Assembly: GCA_934255405.1 (NCBI GenBank)
Contig: CAKQNT010000019.1
Location: 1-21,898, forward strand
Reading direction: 5' to 3'
DNA length: 21,898 bases
From: an uncultured Alphaproteobacteria bacterium
Lineage (GTDB): Bacteria; Pseudomonadota; Alphaproteobacteria; RF32; CAG-239
Part shown: piece by piece, positions 7,416 to 13,040 of the stretch
Layout of the letters: each line of letters opens with the position of its first letter
Numbering within the stretch: the stretch's first letter is position 1
Position numbers and translations under genes: made by a program
The notes under the pieces: model-generated
Database searches by the model: none
Told to the model about the DNA's origin: nothing
Seen by the model: the letters and a program-made list of their open reading frames with translations, nothing else

Positions 7416-9326
7416 ATGAAAAAAACATTGCTTTCTTTGTGTGTTGCCGCATTGGCTCTCACCGCCTGTTCATTGTTTGATGGTGTGAATGAATCAAATA
7501 CAATGGCGGTTCCGGCGCCGGTTGCCTATACCGATTGGGATAGGGCGATTCGTGTCGATGTTGATATGCAGACGATGTATGCCGCCACTCCGCGCAAGAT
7601 AGAAAAGCCGATTGATATGTATATGGCTATGGCCTTGGCGCTCAAATATAACTACACGCGCCGGATTGTCAGCTATCAGCAAAGTCTTATGGAGGTTGGC
7701 AAGTCGCCGGCCAATCGTTTGCCGGAAATCTTTTCTTCAGCCGGATATGTCAATGCCGCCAATCATTCGGCAATGGATTCTGAGCTGAAATTGGCGTGGA
7801 ATATCTTGGATGTCGGCACGGTCTATTATCAGACTCAAGATGCCAAGTTCCAGTCTGGCGTTGCCTATGAGCAGAGCCGCAAAGTTATTCATAACCTGCT
7901 GCAGGAAACCCGCGTTTTATACTGGAAAACTCTGACTGCTCAGCGCTTGTTGCCAACGCTTGATGATATGATAGAGTATATGACTCTGGAAGTTGATGAG
8001 CTGAACTCTCAGGCTAAAGAATTGGCGCAAAACGGACAAAGCCTTAGTATGCCTGATTTGGTTAAAAAACGTAAATATATGGAATCTGTCAAAAAACTTT
8101 CTGCGCTCAAGCGCGATTTGGAAACCGCTGAAGTCAGACTGGCATCTCTAATGGGATTCCATCCTTCTTCGGAGTTCAAATTGGTTGGCAAAGAATATGG
8201 AAATTTTGAGTTGCCTGATATTAAGAGTTCTCTTTCCGAGATGGAATGGCTGGCTCTGACCAATCGTCCGGAGCTGCGTGTTCGAGATATGGTTACCAAT
8301 GTCGAAGAGGTTAAATCTTCTTTCCGCGTGCTGCAAAATCCGGGGTTGAACAAATATCGCAGCAATCCCAATTATTACAATCGTGCGTGGGCCAAAAAAG
8401 CGCAAAATCTCGGTTTAAGTATATTTGAAGATTTGCGCAATCCTTCTGAATCTGATTTGGAAAATTTGCGCCGCCAGCGTATGACCAATTTGGTGTTGAG
8501 TCAGGTTTATGTTTCATGGGCGCGCTATATGTCCGCGCTTGAGGATTATCAAATCAGCCACGAGTTAGCCAATGTTTCGGAAGATATTGCCGAAGATACC
8601 ACGGTTAAAGATGGCAGCAAGGCCGAAAAGAGCCAATTGGAATCTGCCCGCGCCATTGAAGATGAGGTTAAGGCTATGCTGGCGTACGTAGATTTGCAGG
8701 ATGCCTTGGGTAACTTGTACTCAAGCTTGGGAATGGACGCGATTCCTTATTATATGTTGGGAGAAAAACCTTCTAAGATTGCGGTATATTTACGCGGAGT
8801 GCTGGAAAAATGGCGCCATGGTGACTTTTTGCCAGATAATCGTCCGTATCTGCTTGAGGTTCCGACCAAGCGTCCGCCGGTTAATCTGTCTTCTTCGCGC
8901 CTGATGCCTGATATTACGGTGGAGAGCGGCCAGCAGATTAGTCTTACGATTCCTAAGGCGGTATTCAACAAAATGGACTTTGAAGGCAAGACAATTGCCA
9001 AGGCCGGCTTGATTGATGATTCTCCTTTGCCGGATTGGCTGTTTTTCAACGAAAAGACCAAAACCTTTTCCGGAACGGCTATGCCCGGAGCCAAAGGTGA
9101 ATATAATATCAAAGTTTATATCACCGATGAAAAAGGTGTTACCGGATATTTAACTTTCAAGATTAAGATTGTTGATGTTTATGTTCCGTCACTAAAGGTT
9201 ACCGGTTTGACTCCGGGGCGCAAAGCCACGATTCTCAAACGTTGCGTTGGTGCGCAATGCTCTGACGAATATGTCGCCGAAAGTATAATCGGCGAAGATG
9301 TGGCTGTTAATCCGCAAAGCCGTTAA
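7416..9326 (+). CDS. TolC-like outer-membrane efflux lipoprotein with C-terminal cadherin/Ig-like domain
   Basis: The 636-residue product begins with a lipoprotein signal peptide and lipobox (LTAC, Cys18). Residues about 50-450 resemble the outer-membrane factor family: long helical segments, the strand LKLAWNILDVGTVYYQTQDA near 124-143, and NRPELR near 283-288. Such proteins form the outer-membrane channel of efflux pumps or type I secretion. Residues about 495-588 form an extra domain with the CADG/putative-Ig pattern LPDWLFF...FSGTA...G-x-Y-x-IKVYITDEKG. A 45-residue tail with two cysteines ends the protein. Canonical factors of about 450-500 residues lack the last two parts. I start at ATG 7416, with AGGA eight bases upstream, not the TTG six bases earlier. 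No inner-membrane pump or adaptor gene is adjacent. Confidence 0.8.
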   Translation: MKKTLLSLCVAALALTACSLFDGVNESNTMAVPAPVAYTDWDRAIRVDVDMQTMYAATPRKIEKPIDMYMAMALALKYNYTRRIVSYQQSLMEVGKSPANRLPEIFSSAGYVNAANHSAMDSELKLAWNILDVGTVYYQTQDAKFQSGVAYEQSRKVIHNLLQETRVLYWKTLTAQRLLPTLDDMIEYMTLEVDELNSQAKELAQNGQSLSMPDLVKKRKYMESVKKLSALKRDLETAEVRLASLMGFHPSSEFKLVGKEYGNFELPDIKSSLSEMEWLALTNRPELRVRDMVTNVEEVKSSFRVLQNPGLNKYRSNPNYYNRAWAKKAQNLGLSIFEDLRNPSESDLENLRRQRMTNLVLSQVYVSWARYMSALEDYQISHELANVSEDIAEDTTVKDGSKAEKSQLESARAIEDEVKAMLAYVDLQDALGNLYSSLGMDAIPYYMLGEKPSKIAVYLRGVLEKWRHGDFLPDNRPYLLEVPTKRPPVNLSSSRLMPDITVESGQQISLTIPKAVFNKMDFEGKTIAKAGLIDDSPLPDWLFFNEKTKTFSGTAMPGAKGEYNIKVYITDEKGVTGYLTFKIKIVDVYVPSLKVTGLTPGRKATILKRCVGAQCSDEYVAESIIGEDVAVNPQSR

Positions 9327-9340
9327 GACAACAATTTTAC

Positions 9341-9394
9341 GATTCGAATCCTCCTCTTAAGCAAGAGGAGGATTTTTTTATATAGATTCGAATC
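9341..9394. repeat. Two GATTCGAATC palindromes flanking a terminator
   Basis: The perfect 10-bp palindrome GATTCGAATC occurs at 9341-9350 and again at 9385-9394, on either side of the terminator stem. Its core ATTCGAA recurs at the head of each tandem repeat unit downstream. Confidence 0.6.
9348..9379 (+). terminator. Intrinsic terminator of the TolC-like gene
   Basis: ATCCTCCTCTT (9348-9358), loop AAGC and AAGAGGAGGAT (9363-9373) give an 11-pair stem followed by a run of seven T residues. It starts 21 bases after the stop codon. Confidence 0.93.
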
Positions 9395-9424
9395 AAAATA
9401 AAGCAGATTTTACAAAATCGGTCT

Positions 9425-9690
9425 GGATTCGAACAACGAACAAAGTGAGGCGAGGGTAACAACTTGATTATGCCGCTGGCGCTGCTGTTGTGTAGTTATT
9501 GCTATAGCACGTACTGCAAAAGCATTCGGATTCGAACAACGAACAAAGAGAGTTGTGAGTAACAACTTGATTATGCCGCTGGACGCTGTTGTTGTGTAAT
9601 TATTGCTATAGCACGTACTGTAAAAGCATTCGGATTCGAACAACGAACAAAGAGAGTTGTGAGTAACATCTTGATTATGCCGCTGGGCGC
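9425..9690. repeat. Tandem direct repeat, 103/104-bp unit, about 2.6 copies
   Basis: Units begin at 9425, 9528 and 9632, each with GGATTCGAACAACGAACAAA. The first two run full length through shared blocks such as AACTTGATTATGCCGCTGG and GCTATAGCACGTACTG, differing at scattered positions. The third matches for about 58 bases and stops after TATGCCGCTGG. Copies 2 and 3 are more alike than either is to copy 1. Each of copies 2 and 3 contains GTTGTGAGTAAC, which can fold on nearby GTTG/CAAC. A minus-strand reading frame of 77 codons crosses the repeats but shifts frame between units and has no ribosome site, so I do not call it a gene. The rest of the 9327-9963 gap holds the hairpins and NrdR boxes listed separately. 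Confidence 0.85.
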
Positions 9691-9722
9691 TGCCCAGTTA
9701 TCCACGGGGATAAATTTTTTTT
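9683..9722. other. Paired hairpins followed by a T-run, possible terminator
   Basis: CTGGGC-GCT-GCCCAG (9683-9697) is followed directly by TTATCC-ACGG-GGATAA (9698-9713) and then A plus nine T residues. On the plus strand this could stop any transcript from the repeat region before the nrd promoter. Confidence 0.45.
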
Positions 9723-9855
9723 ATGATTATATTATAATAAGATAGGTAAAAAACGGGTTTTTATTAACTAAAAATCAGTTGTTAGTTGGATTTAAATTTC
9801 GCAATATAAAGGGCATAGAAGGTGAGTCGTAAAAGGATCTTATAAAAAGTTGTGT

Positions 9856-9902
9856 ATACAAGGTATTGTGTGTTTACTTTTTTTTAACACTAGATATGGT
9901 AT
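9856..9902 (+). promoter_or_regulatory. Pair of NrdR-box-like sites upstream of nrdD
   Basis: Box 1 is ATACAAGGTATTGTGT (9856-9871) and box 2 is ACACTAGATATGGTAT (9887-9902). Each matches 13 of 16 positions of the known NrdR consensus ACACWATATWTWGTGT. Their starts are exactly 31 bp apart, three helical turns, which is the spacing usual for NrdR pairs. They lie 62-108 bp before the nrdD ATG, where a promoter is expected. This implies repression of the anaerobic reductase operon by the ATP/dATP-sensing repressor NrdR, whose gene is not in the window. Confidence 0.7.
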
Positions 9903-9963
9903 ACATAATGTCAATAACGACATTGCGGTAAAAACACTGTAGAAATAAGGAAATAACAATCAA

Positions 9964-12021
9964 ATGTCTGAAAACAGCTTTGAAATGCCCTCCATAGCAA
10001 ATGAGAAAATTAACATTGATAGTGTTACTAAAAGAGACGGTACTTTGGCGCCGTTTGACAGTAACAAAATTTACAACGCCATCAACAAGGCCGGTTCAAC
10101 CACCGGAGAATTTGGAGAGCAGGAAGGCTGGTTGCTTACCGCTCAGGTTTTGAAAGTTTTGAAGCACAAATTTTCTGAGGCTCTGCCGTCTATTGAGCAG
10201 ATACAAGATATTGTGGAGCAGGTTTTGATTTCTGCTAACTATTTTGCCACTGCTAAAGCTTATATTCTGTACCGCGACCAGCGCAACCGCGCCCGCACGG
10301 ATCACAAGGTTATGGTAGATGTTGAAAGCTCGGTTAACGAATATCTGGAAAAGCTGGACTGGCGTATTCATGAGAACGCCAATCAGGGCTACTCCAACGG
10401 CGGCTTGATATTGAATATTTCCGGTAAGGTAACTGCTAACTATTGGCTGAGCCACGTATATCCGGCAGAGGTTGGCGAGGCTCATCGCAACGGCGATATT
10501 CATATTCACGACTTAAGCATGTTGGCGGCATATTGCGCAGGTTGGTCTTTGAAGAATCTTCTGCACGAGGGCTTTAATGGTGTCCCCGGCAAAGCGGAAT
10601 CCGGTCCGGCCAAACACTTGTCAGCCGCTGTCGGACAGATGGTGAACTTTATGGGCACTCTGCAAAATGAGTGGGCCGGAGCTCAGGCATTTTCTTCTGT
10701 TGATACCTATTTGGCTCCTTATGTTCGTAACGATAAACTGAGCTACCAGCAAGTATATCAGAATATGCAGGAGCTGGTATACAACCTGAATGTTCCGTCC
10801 CGCTGGGGTTCTCAGACACCATTTACAAACTTTACGTTTGATTGGGTATGCCCTGAAGATTTGCGTGATAAACATCCGATTGTTGCCGGCGTTGAGATGG
10901 AATACACCTATGGCGATCTGCAAGAAGAAATGCACATGATCAACAAGGCGTATATGGAAGTTATGATGAAGGGCGATATCAAAGGCCGTCCGTTCACCTT
11001 CCCGATTCCGACCTACAATATCACTCCGGATTTTCCGTGGGAAGATGATAATACTGAGCTTTTGTTTGAGATGACCGCCAAATATGGTTTGCCATATTTC
11101 CAAAACTTTATTAACTCCGTTCTGAAACCTGGGCAAATTCGCTCAATGTGCTGCCGTCTGCAGTTGGATTTGCGTGAACTTATGGCTCGCGGCAATGGTT
11201 TGTTTGGTTCGGCAGAGCAGACTGGTTCGGTAGGTGTTGTTACTATCAACTGCGCTCGCTTGGGATATCTGTTCAAAGGTGATGAGCACGGTTTGTTTAA
11301 CCGCATAGATGAGTTGATGGAGATTTCTCGCACTTCTTTGGAAATCAAGCGCAAAGTTATTCAGCGTCTGATAGACAATGGCCTGTTCCCCTTCACCAAA
11401 CGTTATTTGGGAACCTTGCGTAACCACTTCTCCACCATTGGTGTAAATGGTGTAAACGAAATGATTCGCAACTTCACCAACGATGAACACAGCATAACCG
11501 ATGAATGGGGCAAAGCCTTTGCTGAAAAGTTGCTTGACTTTATCCGTGCCAAATTGGTTACTATCCAAGAAGAGACCGGCCACATGTACAATCTTGAGGC
11601 TACTCCGGCCGAGGGCGCTGCCACCCGTTTTGCCCGTGAGGATAAGAAACGCTTTAAGGATATTATTCAAGCCGGCACCAAAGAAAATCCGGTATACACC
11701 AACTCTACTCAATTGCCGGTTGGCTATACAGATGATCCGTTTGAAGCTTTGGACTTGCAGTCTACTTTGCAGTCTAAATATACAGGCGGTACCGTTCTTC
11801 ACCTCTATATGGGGCAGAGAATTTCTTCGGCAAAAGTTTGCCGTGACATTGTAAAGCGTGTGTTAACCAACTATCGCCTTCCGTACATTACCATTACTCC
11901 TACTTTTTCCATTTGCCCCAAGCATGGATATATTTCAGGAGAACACAAATACTGCCCGATATGCGATGAAGAATTGAAGGCACAAAAAAGAGCCGCAGCG
12001 TCCAGAAAAGATGTTGCATAG
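9964..12021 (+). CDS. nrdD: Anaerobic (class III) ribonucleoside-triphosphate reductase, catalytic subunit lacking the glycyl-radical tail
   Basis: NrdD reduces ribonucleoside triphosphates to deoxy forms without oxygen. The 685-residue protein opens with an ATP-cone (about 17-105), which senses ATP/dATP. The barrel carries MCCRLQLD (C396, C397), the likely thiyl-radical site, and TINCARLGY downstream. Near the end a zinc-binding motif C651-P-K-H654 ... C664-P-I-C667 is intact. In standard NrdD a glycyl-radical loop follows the zinc site in the same chain. Here the chain stops 18 residues after it. The missing loop is encoded by the next gene, in the same frame, after a TAG (12019-12021) and a TAA (12031-12033). 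AAGGA at 9947-9951 is the likely ribosome site, at a longish 12-base spacing. NrdR-like boxes precede the gene. Confidence 0.93.
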   Translation: MSENSFEMPSIANEKINIDSVTKRDGTLAPFDSNKIYNAINKAGSTTGEFGEQEGWLLTAQVLKVLKHKFSEALPSIEQIQDIVEQVLISANYFATAKAYILYRDQRNRARTDHKVMVDVESSVNEYLEKLDWRIHENANQGYSNGGLILNISGKVTANYWLSHVYPAEVGEAHRNGDIHIHDLSMLAAYCAGWSLKNLLHEGFNGVPGKAESGPAKHLSAAVGQMVNFMGTLQNEWAGAQAFSSVDTYLAPYVRNDKLSYQQVYQNMQELVYNLNVPSRWGSQTPFTNFTFDWVCPEDLRDKHPIVAGVEMEYTYGDLQEEMHMINKAYMEVMMKGDIKGRPFTFPIPTYNITPDFPWEDDNTELLFEMTAKYGLPYFQNFINSVLKPGQIRSMCCRLQLDLRELMARGNGLFGSAEQTGSVGVVTINCARLGYLFKGDEHGLFNRIDELMEISRTSLEIKRKVIQRLIDNGLFPFTKRYLGTLRNHFSTIGVNGVNEMIRNFTNDEHSITDEWGKAFAEKLLDFIRAKLVTIQEETGHMYNLEATPAEGAATRFAREDKKRFKDIIQAGTKENPVYTNSTQLPVGYTDDPFEALDLQSTLQSKYTGGTVLHLYMGQRISSAKVCRDIVKRVLTNYRLPYITITPTFSICPKHGYISGEHKYCPICDEELKAQKRAAASRKDVA

Positions 12022-12051
12022 AGTAAAATTTAACCTTGGAGAACATTAGAA

Positions 12052-12258
12052 ATGAATACTATCAACTTTGAAGATATCAAATTAAACGATGAAGAAAGAC
12101 AACCTTGCGAAATCTGGACCCGTGTAATGGGTTACTATCGTCCGGTTTCAGAGTTTAACGTTGGTAAAAAATCAGAATTTTACTCTCGCGTATGCTTTTC
12201 TGAGAGCAAAGCCACTTGTGGTTGCGGCTGTGATGCTTTGGAAATGGCTGCCGAATAG
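12052..12258 (+). CDS. Separate glycyl-radical domain of class III ribonucleotide reductase
   Basis: This 68-residue protein matches the C-terminus that NrdD normally carries: PCEIWTRVMGYYRPVSEFN, with the radical glycine G27 in RVMGYYRP, then GKKSEFYSR. After activation by NrdG the glycyl radical here would have to enter the active site of the large subunit in trans, as the spare-part protein YfiD/GrcA does for pyruvate formate-lyase. GGAGA at 12038-12042, nine bases before the ATG, gives it its own ribosome site, so it is expressed as a distinct polypeptide. The last 21 residues add four cysteines (48, 56, 58, 60; CGCGC), a small candidate metal site. It lies 30 bases after nrdD and 17 bases before nrdG. 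It is in frame with nrdD, which points to a fused ancestor. Confidence 0.85.
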   Translation: MNTINFEDIKLNDEERQPCEIWTRVMGYYRPVSEFNVGKKSEFYSRVCFSESKATCGCGCDALEMAAE

Positions 12259-12275
12259 CTTTTAGTGAAGATACT

Positions 12276-12974
12276 ATGAGTGAGTTATTAATCGGCGGTG
12301 TTGAGACTTTCAGCACCGTCGATTTTCCTGAAAAAATAGCCGCGGTAATCTTTATGCAGGGGTGCCCTTGGAGATGTCCGTTTTGTTATAACAAGGCAAT
12401 CCAAAAGATTGGACAGCCCACCGGATTCTTATGGCCAAAGTTTATTGAATTTCTCAATAGTCGCAAAGGCCGGCTTGACGCGGTGGTATTCAGCGGCGGA
12501 GAGCCGTTAGTACAAGACGGATTGGCAGAAGCCATGCAAGAGGTAAAATCGCTTGGTTACCAAATAGGTCTGCACACCGGCGGATATCGTCCCGAGCATT
12601 TGGCTAAGGTGCTGCCGCTGGTAGATTGGGTCGGGCTTGATATTAAGGCGCCGTTTGCGGCAGAAAGATATCAGGCGGTAACCCAGACCGATCATCTGGA
12701 TAAGGTGCGGCAAAGTTTGGATTTGTTGCTCTCAAGCGGCAAAGACTTTGAGTGTCGCACCACCTGCGACCCGCGGCTGTTAAGTGTTGCGGATATATAT
12801 GAAATTGCCGCGATGCTTAAGGCTAAGGGCGTAAAGAAATATTTTTTGCAACAGTACCGTCCGGTAGAAGGAGATACTGTCAGCACAGAGGCAATGTGTG
12901 AAAGCTTCTTTAAGGATCAGGCTTTATTAGATAATCTAAAAGCCAGCTTTGAGACTTTTGATACTCGCAGATAA
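12276..12974 (+). CDS. nrdG: Anaerobic ribonucleotide reductase activating protein (radical SAM)
   Basis: This 232-residue radical SAM enzyme uses a [4Fe-4S] cluster and S-adenosylmethionine to create the glycyl radical on the reductase. The cluster motif is C30-x3-C34-x2-C37 (GCPWRCPFCYN), and FSGGEPL near residues 73-79 binds SAM. The N-terminal VETFSTVDFPEK is typical of the NrdG2-like activase subfamily. Its substrate here should be the 68-residue glycyl-radical protein encoded just upstream. The three genes form one operon closed by the hairpin at 12994-13024. Confidence 0.93.
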   Translation: MSELLIGGVETFSTVDFPEKIAAVIFMQGCPWRCPFCYNKAIQKIGQPTGFLWPKFIEFLNSRKGRLDAVVFSGGEPLVQDGLAEAMQEVKSLGYQIGLHTGGYRPEHLAKVLPLVDWVGLDIKAPFAAERYQAVTQTDHLDKVRQSLDLLLSSGKDFECRTTCDPRLLSVADIYEIAAMLKAKGVKKYFLQQYRPVEGDTVSTEAMCESFFKDQALLDNLKASFETFDTRR

Positions 12975-12993
12975 TTATTAATCGGTAAACATA

Positions 12994-13024
12994 AAAAGCC
13001 CCGCATGGTGTGTGCGGGGCTTTT
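12994..13024. terminator. Intrinsic bidirectional terminator
   Basis: AAAAGCCCCGCA (12994-13005), loop TGGTGTG and TGCGGGGCTTTT (13013-13024) form a 12-pair stem with a T-run on either strand. It ends the nrd operon on the plus strand and the coiled-coil gene on the minus strand. Confidence 0.93.
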
Positions 13025-13040
13025 GCATAGCGTTTGATTT

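Noticed and set aside
9410..9643. 77-codon minus-strand frame across the tandem repeats
   Set aside because: The repeat period is 103-104 bp, so successive units are read in different frames, and there is no ribosome site. It is a by-product of the repeat.
9425..9690. CRISPR array or tRNA remnants suggested by repeats and the TTCGAA core
   Set aside because: Units are over 100 bp with no short repeat/unique spacer pattern. The ATTCGAA stretches do not have a pairing T-stem, anticodon arm or acceptor.
9698..9706. DnaA-box-like TTATCCACG as part of a replication origin
   Set aside because: Only one near-match was seen, inside a small hairpin, with no cluster of boxes and no dnaA, dnaN or rep gene.
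12019..12054. Stop-codon readthrough or recoding joining nrdD to the glycyl-radical gene
   Set aside because: Two in-frame stops (TAG, TAA) lie within 15 bases and the downstream gene has its own GGAGA and ATG, so separate initiation is simpler.
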